From the NCBI RefSeq assembly GCF_900142385.1, contig NZ_FRAQ01000001.1, forward strand, positions 372,001 to 436,000: DNA of 64,000 nucleotides. The letters are read 5' to 3'. Numbering within the stretch: the stretch's first letter is position 1; every line of letters begins with the position of its first letter. Origin of the DNA: Marinobacter antarcticus. GTDB lineage: Bacteria > Pseudomonadota > Gammaproteobacteria > Pseudomonadales > Oleiphilaceae. Position numbers and translations under genes: made by a program. Shown piece after piece: positions 47,455 to 54,812 of this stretch. A model generated the notes under the pieces. It saw only the letters and a list, made by a program, of their open reading frames with translations. It was not told the origin of the DNA and searched no databases.

Positions 47455-47973
47455 ATGCCAACTCCTTGTTATATCGCTATCGAAGGCCAGACCCAAGGCA
47501 ACATCACCGCCGGTGCATTTACATCCGATTCCGTCGGTAACATCTACGTTGAAGGTCACGAAGACGAAGTGCTGGTTCAGGAATTCAGCCACGTTGTCAC
47601 CGTTCCCACAGATCCCCAGTCCGGCCAGCCTTCCGGGCAGCGTGTACACAAACCATTCAAGTTCACATCCGCACTGAACAAAGCCACACCGCTGATGTAC
47701 AACGCGCTGGCTTCCGGTGAAATGCTGCCGAAAGTTGAACTGAAGTGGTACCGCACTTCTGTCGAAGGTAAGCAGGAGCACTTCTTTTCCACCATCCTGG
47801 AAGATGCCACCATCATCGACATTAACTGCAACATGCCGCACTGTCAGGACACCGCAAGCGCTGACTTCACACAGCTCGTCACCGTTTCCCTGTCCTACCG
47901 CAAAGTAACCTGGGAGCACGCTGTTGCCGGTACTTCCGGCGCAGATGACTGGCGTTCGCCAATCGAGGCCTAA
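47455..47973 (+). CDS. hcp: Type VI secretion system tube protein Hcp
   Basis: A 172-residue Hcp-family protein, which forms the ring-stacked tube of the type VI system and is exported as part of it. Typical segments are CYIAIEGQTQGNITAG, HKPFKFTSALNKATPLMYNAL and the FSTILEDATIIDI strand. GGAG precedes ATG 47455, and a strong terminator follows. No other type VI genes lie in the window, so it is an orphan hcp copy fed to a system elsewhere, or left behind by one. Confidence 0.93.
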   Translation: MPTPCYIAIEGQTQGNITAGAFTSDSVGNIYVEGHEDEVLVQEFSHVVTVPTDPQSGQPSGQRVHKPFKFTSALNKATPLMYNALASGEMLPKVELKWYRTSVEGKQEHFFSTILEDATIIDINCNMPHCQDTASADFTQLVTVSLSYRKVTWEHAVAGTSGADDWRSPIEA

Positions 47974-47990
47974 GAAACAGAGCCTCCAAC

Positions 47991-48016
47991 AAAAAGGGTG
48001 CTGCAGCACCCTTTTT
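47991..48016. terminator. Intrinsic terminator after hcp
   Basis: A 26-bp perfect palindrome, AAAAAGGGTGCTG followed by its complement, ending in a T-run. It lies 17 nt after the hcp stop. Confidence 0.92.
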
Positions 48017-48157
48017 GTGTGTAAAAAGACGAGAAAGAAGCTGGCCGCGCTCCTGTAATAATCCACTCGTAAATAGTTTTTTTGATGCAAACATGGCATC
48101 GTTAAGCTTCAGATAGCGGTCTATCCTTGGCCTGTATTTACACTCCTCTGAGCCATC

Positions 48158-48856
48158 ATGACAATACCCAGAACACATGCGCAGAATCTAGGCAGGCTGA
48201 TGTGCGAGGTTACGCAAAGTATTCTCTGGCAACCTGCTGCAGACTGGATTCAAGAGCAGGCTTCCGGCAGCACACTGGTATGCCGCGTGGGCTCTGGTCA
48301 GGCCACATATCATCGCTTTGATCCGCAGTACAAACAGCACCAGATTACCTACGGACTTCGCATGATTCAGGCCAAACATCAGCCCGACACGGCCAGTGGC
48401 TGGCTCTCCAGCCGGGAGGTCCACAAGCGGGGTTATTTCGACGGTGAGCTGAGCACACTGAACTTGTTGGCGCATACCTGCTGTCACGAATTCGCACACC
48501 TCTTGCAACACAGTGCCGGCCAGAGATACCGCGGCTCGGTTCACAACCGGCACTTCTACACCATTCTTGATGAGTTGCATGAAAGCGGTGGTGCCAGCGC
48601 GGTGCGGCGAGCGCTTTCAGAGCGCACGGAACAATTCGGATTACCTCTACCTGATCAAGCTTTCAAAATGCCCGACACCCGCAAGCAGCAGGCTGACTGG
48701 AGTGTGGGAGAAACGATAAGCTTCAGTAACGGCCTGCGCGAATTTCAGGGTAAGGTCGTAAGAGTCAATCGCAAGACCTGCACCGTTGATGGCACCGGCA
48801 GGTCCCGGGGCATGCGTTACAGGGTGCCGATGCAAATGCTGAGGCGCGTGAGCTGA
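48158..48856 (+). CDS. SprT-like zinc metalloprotein
   Basis: A 232-residue protein with the metal-binding motif CHEFAHLLQHSAG (HExxH-type) and a later HNRHFYTILDELHESGG, as in SprT/Spartan-like metallopeptidases. The C-terminal 70 residues (VGETISFSNGLREFQGKVVRVNRKTC) look like a small beta-barrel nucleic-acid-binding or KOW-like domain. The function is unknown; a peptidase role is inferred from the motif. Confidence 0.8.
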   Translation: MTIPRTHAQNLGRLMCEVTQSILWQPAADWIQEQASGSTLVCRVGSGQATYHRFDPQYKQHQITYGLRMIQAKHQPDTASGWLSSREVHKRGYFDGELSTLNLLAHTCCHEFAHLLQHSAGQRYRGSVHNRHFYTILDELHESGGASAVRRALSERTEQFGLPLPDQAFKMPDTRKQQADWSVGETISFSNGLREFQGKVVRVNRKTCTVDGTGRSRGMRYRVPMQMLRRVS

Positions 48857-48919
48857 AAACGCTGCTACTCTCAATAGATGCACTAATAACAGGAAAACAT
48901 CAATAACAAGGAATAGCCC

Positions 48920-50317
48920 GTGAAGCCACTCAGCCCCACCGACCAGCTTTTCCTCTGGCTGGAGAAGCGCCAGCAACCCATGCATGTGGGCGGGCTGCAG
49001 ATTTTTTCGTTTCCCGACGATGCACCTGACGATTATGTGGCAAGGCTTGCTGAGCAGCTTCGAAAAGATACCGAAGTGACGGCGCCGTTTAACCGCCGGC
49101 TGGACAGCCGGCTGGCACAACCTGTCTGGGTGCAGGACAAGCATCTGGATCTGGAACATCACTTCCGCTTTGAAGCCCTGCCAACACCCGGTCGTATCCG
49201 GGAGCTGCTGGCATTTATTTCGGCCGAACATTCCCATCTGATGGATCGTGAAAGACCGCTGTGGGAGTTTCATCTCATAGAGGGGCTGGGCGAAAGACAG
49301 TTTGCGGTTTATATCAAGATCCACCACGCCCTGGTGGATGGTATTTCTGCAATGCGAATGTTTCAGAGAATGCTGTCCACCGACCCCTCAAAGCGCAATA
49401 TGCCGCCCATCTGGGACTTATCGGCACGGCCACGGCGGGATGACGATAGCAGCGGCCCTTCACTATGGGGCAGTATTAGTCATTTGCTGGGAGAATCAGG
49501 AAAACAACTGGGCACTGTGCCAACCGTCGCACGGGAGTTGTTGCGCACCGCTAACACCGCCCGTAAAGACCCGGCCTACGACTCCATCTTCCACGCGCCG
49601 CGCAGCATTCTGAACCAGAAAATCACCGGTTCCCGGCGTTTTGCGGCCCAATCGTATTGTCTGAAACGGATAAAAGCGGTTTGTCATGCGTATGGCACCA
49701 CCGTAAACGATGTGGTCACGGCCATGTGCGCCAGTGCTCTGCGCACCTACCTCATGAACCTGGATGCACTGCCGGAAAAGCCTTTGATCGCGATGGTGCC
49801 GGTATCTCTGCGCAAGTATGAACGTGCTACAAGCGAAAAAGCAGAGGGGAGCCAGCCAGAAGGCAATCAAGTGGGCGTTCTTCTGGCCAACCTGCATACG
49901 GATGAAAGCCACGCCGTCACACGGCTGAGGAAGATTCACCAGGGCATTCAGGAAGCGAAAGACCGCTACTCCCATATGTCACCTGCGGAAATCCTTAACT
50001 ACACCGCTTTGACGCTGACACCGGCGGCATTTAATCTGCTGACCGGTATGGCTCCGAAGTGGCAGACATTCAATGTGGTGATTTCCAACGTGCCCGGGCC
50101 GAAAAAAACCTCTTACTGGAACGGCGCCAAGTTGGAGGGCATGTACCCCGTGTCCATCGCCATGGATCGTCTGGCCCTGAATATGACGCTGACCAGTTAC
50201 AACGATCAGGTAGAGTTCGGACTGATTGGCTGCCGCCGGACACTTCCAAGCCTCCAGCGTATGCTGGATTACCTGGAAGATGGGCTGGTAGAGCTGGAGC
50301 AGGGCGCCGTTAGCTGA
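48920..50317 (+). CDS. Wax ester synthase/acyl-CoA:diacylglycerol acyltransferase
   Basis: Esterifies acyl-CoA with fatty alcohols or diacylglycerol, making storage wax esters or triacylglycerols. The 465-residue protein has the catalytic HHALVDG at 135-141, the PLWEFHLIEGLG motif at 113-124, and the C-terminal NVVISNVPGP motif. GTG start at 48920 behind AAGGAAT. Marine hydrocarbon-using genera such as Marinobacter carry several copies. The last 8 nt overlap the convergent TM2 gene. Confidence 0.95.
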   Translation: MKPLSPTDQLFLWLEKRQQPMHVGGLQIFSFPDDAPDDYVARLAEQLRKDTEVTAPFNRRLDSRLAQPVWVQDKHLDLEHHFRFEALPTPGRIRELLAFISAEHSHLMDRERPLWEFHLIEGLGERQFAVYIKIHHALVDGISAMRMFQRMLSTDPSKRNMPPIWDLSARPRRDDDSSGPSLWGSISHLLGESGKQLGTVPTVARELLRTANTARKDPAYDSIFHAPRSILNQKITGSRRFAAQSYCLKRIKAVCHAYGTTVNDVVTAMCASALRTYLMNLDALPEKPLIAMVPVSLRKYERATSEKAEGSQPEGNQVGVLLANLHTDESHAVTRLRKIHQGIQEAKDRYSHMSPAEILNYTALTLTPAAFNLLTGMAPKWQTFNVVISNVPGPKKTSYWNGAKLEGMYPVSIAMDRLALNMTLTSYNDQVEFGLIGCRRTLPSLQRMLDYLEDGLVELEQGAVS

Positions 50318-50717
50318 ACTTCACTTCGCTGTTACGCTCCGAAATCTGGTCATTCAGTGTCCAGAAATCGTAAAGAACGCCAATCAGGAACAAGCCGCCG
50401 GTCAGCAGGTAGATAATCCCGGTTATCCACTTGCCCATATACAGTCGGTGTAACCCGAAAACGCCGGTAAAGGTCAGCAGCAACCAGCCAATGTTGTAGT
50501 TGACCTCACCCTCGCGGAACCGATTGTCCGCCTGTTCGTCCATGGAAGGGATGAGAAACAGGTCGATAATCCAGCCGATAAAAAATAGCCCGAATGTAAA
50601 GAACCAGATGGTTCCAGTGATCGGCTTGCCGTAATAAAAGCGATGGGCGCCAAGGAACCCAAAGATCCAGAGCAGATATCCAAACAACTTGCTGTGTGTA
50701 TCCGGTCGGCTAATCAT
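50310..50717 (-). CDS. TM2-domain membrane protein
   Basis: A 135-residue protein with two TM2 units (paired helices joined by a short turn): WIFGFLGAHRFYYGKPITGTIW and LLTFTGVFGLHRLYMGKWITGII. Each carries the family's G-x-H-R-x-Y-x-G-K pattern. Function unknown. Confidence 0.88.
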   Translation of the reverse strand: MISRPDTHSKLFGYLLWIFGFLGAHRFYYGKPITGTIWFFTFGLFFIGWIIDLFLIPSMDEQADNRFREGEVNYNIGWLLLTFTGVFGLHRLYMGKWITGIIYLLTGGLFLIGVLYDFWTLNDQISERNSEVKFS

Positions 50718-50808
50718 AACTACTCCGATGAAAATTATTAGTGCACTTTATATGGGGCTAAAATCTTAATTCCACAAGGCCTGCGAGTAGGGTGCCGGGG
50801 CGGAGAGA

Positions 50809-51597
50809 TTACGCCGGCTCGCTCACCGCAATGCCTTTTGCCTCCACAAGACCCTTGTGCCATAGCCGCCATTCGCCGGGCTGGTAAATATCCCAATCCT
50901 CATCCGTGGTCAGCGGCTCGGTTACGATAACGCTGACAATATCGCCTGGCGTGGTTTCAGACTCGAAATCCACAATAACGTCCGCATCTTTCAACCGCGC
51001 CGGGCCGAAAGGTGCCCGGCGCGTAATGCTCGCCATTTTGGTGGTGCAGTAGGTGAACAGCCAGTCTCCATTGCTTAGCAAAAGGTTGAAAACACCCTGG
51101 CCCGCAAAAGCCTTTGAGCGCTGAACCAGGTGCTCTGTAATAACCTCCACAGCATCGTTGCGATCACAGCGGTGGCGCAAGTGGTTGAGGATATCGCAGA
51201 ACAGCGCCTCGCTGTCTGTGCCGCCTACAGGCTCGTAAAACCCCGGCGATGGCTGGAATTCAGAAAGCTGTCCGTTATGGGCAAACACCCAGTAACGGCC
51301 CCAGAGCTCGCGCATAAACGGATGGGTATTGGCCAGGCAGATGTCACCCACATTGGCCTGGCGAATATGGCAGATCGCCACTTCGCTCTTTATAGGGTGA
51401 GTCTGAACCACTTCGGCAAGCCGTGAGTTGGCACTGGCATCCACATCGTGAAAAGTCCGCACGCCTTTACCCTCGTAAAAAGCCACGCCCCAGCCATCCT
51501 TGTGAGGGCCGGTATCACCGCCTCTGCGAGTCAGCCCGGTGAAGCTGAAGCAGAGGTCGGTTGGTGTATTGGCGCTCATGGCCAGTAGTTCACACAT
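50809..51597 (-). CDS. Class II glutamine amidotransferase (YafJ-like)
   Basis: A 262-residue Ntn-hydrolase starting MCELLAMSANTP; Cys2 becomes the N-terminal nucleophile after methionine removal. Conserved parts: GPHKDGWGVAFYEG, ICHIRQANVG, WVFAHNGQLS and GTDSEALFC. The acceptor substrate is unknown; YafJ-type enzymes are near gamma-glutamyl hydrolases or glutaminases. Confidence 0.92.
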   Translation of the reverse strand: MCELLAMSANTPTDLCFSFTGLTRRGGDTGPHKDGWGVAFYEGKGVRTFHDVDASANSRLAEVVQTHPIKSEVAICHIRQANVGDICLANTHPFMRELWGRYWVFAHNGQLSEFQPSPGFYEPVGGTDSEALFCDILNHLRHRCDRNDAVEVITEHLVQRSKAFAGQGVFNLLLSNGDWLFTYCTTKMASITRRAPFGPARLKDADVIVDFESETTPGDIVSVIVTEPLTTDEDWDIYQPGEWRLWHKGLVEAKGIAVSEPA

Positions 51598-51627
51598 AAA
51601 ACGAGGTGGCTCCTTGCCGTAACGGCA

Positions 51628-52443
51628 TCAGCTATACAGGTTTTTACGGGAAAAGCGCTCTACCAGCGGCTGATACGCCGAACCCAGTAATCGGTTAATG
51701 GCGCTAATGCCCCAGGCATCCAGCCCCACGAGGATGCGGGATTCGTTCTTCAGAATGCCCTTTATAATGATCTCGGCCGCTTTGTCCGGCGTGGTCATCG
51801 CCAGTTTATCAAACCCTTTGCGCAGGGCCGCACCGTTTTCGGATGCGCTTGTGCGCGCCGAGTTGGCAATGTTGGTCTGGATGCCACCAGGGTGCACACA
51901 ACTGACAGCAACCGGCTGTTTTTCGAGCTTCATTTCCTGGCGCAGGGATTCGGTGAACCCTCGAACGGCAAACTTCGCGGCGTTATAAGCGCTCTGTTTG
52001 GGCACGCCGATCAGGCCGAAAACACTGGAGATGTTCACCACATGGCCATCACCCGAGGCAATCAGATGGGGTAAAAAAGCCCGGGTGCCGTGAGCCACGC
52101 CCCAGAAATCGATGTCCATAATCCACTGGAAATCCTCATCGGACATTTCACTCACTGATGAAGACAAAGCAACACCGGCGTTGTTGATAATCAGGTTGGC
52201 CTGGCCAAAGTCCCGAACCACTTCAGCAGCATGGGCATAGATAGCGTCTCTGTCCGCCACATTCAGTACGTAGGTTTTAACGTCTGAGCCCTTCAGAGCC
52301 GCAGCCGTTTCAGCCAGCCCTTCTTCGTTAACATCCGACAGCGCCAGCCTGCAGCCGCGCACAGCCAGTGCTTTGGCGAGAGATCGCCCGATACCGGAAC
52401 CCGCTCCGGTGATAACGGCCACTTTGTTTTTCAGGTCTTTCAT
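51628..52443 (-). CDS. Short-chain dehydrogenase/reductase
   Basis: A 271-residue oxidoreductase. The cofactor motif is ITGAGSGIGRS, followed by NNAGVAL, the serine region NISSVFG and the catalytic SAYNAAK. The start at 52443 (MKDLKNKVAVI) is chosen since the family begins there; the longer frame adds about 46 residues without similarity. Fatty aldehyde or acyl reduction is conceivable in an organism with wax esters, but the substrate is not shown. Confidence 0.88.
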   Translation of the reverse strand: MKDLKNKVAVITGAGSGIGRSLAKALAVRGCRLALSDVNEEGLAETAAALKGSDVKTYVLNVADRDAIYAHAAEVVRDFGQANLIINNAGVALSSSVSEMSDEDFQWIMDIDFWGVAHGTRAFLPHLIASGDGHVVNISSVFGLIGVPKQSAYNAAKFAVRGFTESLRQEMKLEKQPVAVSCVHPGGIQTNIANSARTSASENGAALRKGFDKLAMTTPDKAAEIIIKGILKNESRILVGLDAWGISAINRLLGSAYQPLVERFSRKNLYS

Positions 52444-52647
52444 GATCACAGGTCTCTTGTTGTGTGTTGTACTGCTTAAAGAAGATACTCTAACAAGTGT
52501 CCCTGAGCAGCATATGGCTATGGATATCTGTCTTGCACGACACCTGAGCCACTCTGACGCAGCCCTGGGTTTTGGGTACAATCCCCAATCTCCGGGGCAG
52601 CTTCGGCCTCACGGATCTCTTTAACCCTGAACCTGCGGATTTTCTGT

Positions 52648-53106
52648 ATGGAATGGAGTATTACGCATTTCTGGCTGATTCTGGCCCTCGTGCTGGGCCT
52701 GGCGGAGCTGACATCCGGAGTGCTATTGCTGTTGGCGCTGGCTATCGCCGCCACTCTGACCTCGGTGTTGGCGTATATCGGCATGTCTTTCGAATGGCAG
52801 CTTGTTGGCATGGGCGTGTTCTCTGGCGCGCTGGTGCCCATCGCTGTTCGCTGGATCCGCCCGCGCTTTTCGCCCAAAGGCGTGGCGTACGGAACCACCG
52901 GCACGGGCGTCGAGCAGGGCCAGTGCTACCAAACACTGAAGCGGGATTTCGACGGTGCTACAGGCATCAAGGTCAACGGCGACTTTTATCGCCTGCGGGA
53001 CGACACGACCGGAGCCACAGATTTTCCTGAAGGAACCGACGTTATTTTCACAAAATTCGACGGCACCACTGCCGTTGTTCAAGCCGTCACGCACAAGGAG
53101 CAGTAA
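52648..53106 (+). CDS. NfeD-family membrane protein
   Basis: A 152-residue protein with two to three N-terminal helices (about 5-75) and a C-terminal OB-fold-like beta domain (KVNGDFYRLRDDTT). NfeD proteins pair with SPFH/stomatin proteins, and the next gene, two nt downstream, is one. The pair is thought to act in membrane microdomain quality control. Confidence 0.9.
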   Translation: MEWSITHFWLILALVLGLAELTSGVLLLLALAIAATLTSVLAYIGMSFEWQLVGMGVFSGALVPIAVRWIRPRFSPKGVAYGTTGTGVEQGQCYQTLKRDFDGATGIKVNGDFYRLRDDTTGATDFPEGTDVIFTKFDGTTAVVQAVTHKEQ

Positions 53107-53108
53107 GC

Positions 53109-54143
53109 ATGGAATCCTATATTACACCGGGGCTGATCATCAGCCTGATTGTTGTTGTCATCGGTATTTCTATCATCGCCAAAGGGCTGGTGATCATCCG
53201 GCAGTCGGAAGTTATGGTCATTGAGCGCCTTGGCTCGTTCAACCGCGTTCTGGAAAGCGGCGTGAACATCATCATTCCTTTTATCGAACGGCCCCGCCCC
53301 ATCACCATGATCCGCTATGTGCGCGCCGGCGCGGATTATCACGCCATGATGACCGATGAAACCCGCATTGACCGCCGCGAAACCGTCATGGATTTTCCCG
53401 GCCAGCCAGTGGTTACCACCGACAACGTTACGGTGTCCATTAACGGCGCCTTGTATTACCAGATTATCGATCCGCGCCGCGCCGTATACGAAGTAGCCAA
53501 TATGAGCCAGGCTGTAGAAGTACTGGCGAAGACCACGCTGCGCTCGGTAGTGGGCAAGATGGAACTGGACAAGCTGTTTGAATCCCGCGCCGAGGTGAAC
53601 AACGCCATTCAGGCCGAAATGGAAGAGCCCGCCTCCAAATGGGGTGTAAAGCTTACGCGGGTGGAAGTTCAGGACATCAGTATGCCGGAAGAAGTAGAGG
53701 AAGCCATGCGCCTGCAAATGGCCGCAGAACGCAAGCGCCGAGCTACCGTCACCGAAGCCGAAGGTGAGAAGACCGCAGCAATCGCCAAGGCCCAGGGCCA
53801 GCGTGAATCCGCCATTCTCAACGCTCAGGGCGATAAAGAATCCGCCATTTTGCGCGCGCAGGGTGAACAGGAATCCATTCGCCTGGTACTCAGCGCCATC
53901 GGCGACTCGGAAGACAACAAGCAGACGGTTATCGGCTATCTGCTGGGGCAAAGTTACATCAAGGTACTGCCGAATATGGCAAAAGACGGCGAGCGGGTAT
54001 TTGTACCCTACGAGTCTTCTGCCCTGCTGGGCTCCATGGGCATGTTCCGGGAACTGGCCGGCAGCCCCGACGATGCAGTTCGCCAATCGCTGCAACGGGA
54101 CGGTCTGCGCGGCGGACTGGTCGGCGGCGCCAGCAACGCCTGA
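53109..54143 (+). CDS. SPFH/stomatin-family membrane protein
   Basis: A 344-residue protein with one N-terminal helix, the SPFH (band 7) domain (GLVIIRQSEVMVIERLGSFNRVLESG) and a long Ala/Glu/Lys coiled coil (AKAQGQRESAILNAQGD repeats). It resembles E. coli QmcA. It makes a two-gene unit with NfeD; both are inner membrane proteins. Confidence 0.92.
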   Translation: MESYITPGLIISLIVVVIGISIIAKGLVIIRQSEVMVIERLGSFNRVLESGVNIIIPFIERPRPITMIRYVRAGADYHAMMTDETRIDRRETVMDFPGQPVVTTDNVTVSINGALYYQIIDPRRAVYEVANMSQAVEVLAKTTLRSVVGKMELDKLFESRAEVNNAIQAEMEEPASKWGVKLTRVEVQDISMPEEVEEAMRLQMAAERKRRATVTEAEGEKTAAIAKAQGQRESAILNAQGDKESAILRAQGEQESIRLVLSAIGDSEDNKQTVIGYLLGQSYIKVLPNMAKDGERVFVPYESSALLGSMGMFRELAGSPDDAVRQSLQRDGLRGGLVGGASNA

Positions 54144-54174
54144 CCCTCACGAACGCACGGACAACCTGCCGGCA

Positions 54175-54768
54175 TCAGCCCAGCAGGTTGTCCAGCGGCT
54201 CTGCATAGCTGGGCGCGAACACGCCCATGAAGTAGGCCACTTCCGGCAACGCTTCCTGCTCAAGCTTTTGCCGGATCTGTTTCTCAGCTGGCTCAAACTC
54301 ACGATTACCCGCTCGAACTTCTGCCTGACACTTCAGCCAGGCCGACAGGCGATCTGCGGCCTTGATGAGTTCGCGATCCTCAGCCGGTAGCCGGGACTCC
54401 CGGACATAAGGTGAAAAATCCTCACGCAGATCCGCCGGCAGCAGTGCCAACAATTCCGCCTCTGCTTTGTGCTCAATGTCGCCAAAGGCCTCCCGCATAA
54501 CCCGGGAATGGTATTTTACGGGCGTGGGCATGTCACCCGTTATCACCTCAGTTGCATCGTGGTAGAGCGCTGCAGCAGCAATCCTGTCTGCATTCACCTT
54601 TCCGCCGAAGTGTCGGTTACGAATCAGTGCCAACGCATGGGCCAGAGTGGCCACTTCCCAGGAATGGGTTGCTACGTTTTCTTCAATCGCGTTGCGCATC
54701 AGCCCCCAACGCTTGATCCAGCGCAGTCGGGATACGTAAGCAAAAAAATGACTACTGACTTGTGGCAC
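54175..54768 (-). CDS. yfbR: 5'-deoxynucleotidase YfbR-like HD phosphohydrolase
   Basis: A 197-residue HD-domain enzyme that dephosphorylates dNMPs. Metal ligands are seen in NVATHSWEVATLAH, ALYHDATEVITGDMPTPVKY and later KAADRLSAWLKC. Length and motif order match YfbR. Confidence 0.92.
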   Translation of the reverse strand: MPQVSSHFFAYVSRLRWIKRWGLMRNAIEENVATHSWEVATLAHALALIRNRHFGGKVNADRIAAAALYHDATEVITGDMPTPVKYHSRVMREAFGDIEHKAEAELLALLPADLREDFSPYVRESRLPAEDRELIKAADRLSAWLKCQAEVRAGNREFEPAEKQIRQKLEQEALPEVAYFMGVFAPSYAEPLDNLLG

Positions 54769-54812
54769 GCGCTTTTTTCCTTTTTACCATCTTTGTGAAA
54801 TCCATAGACGCC

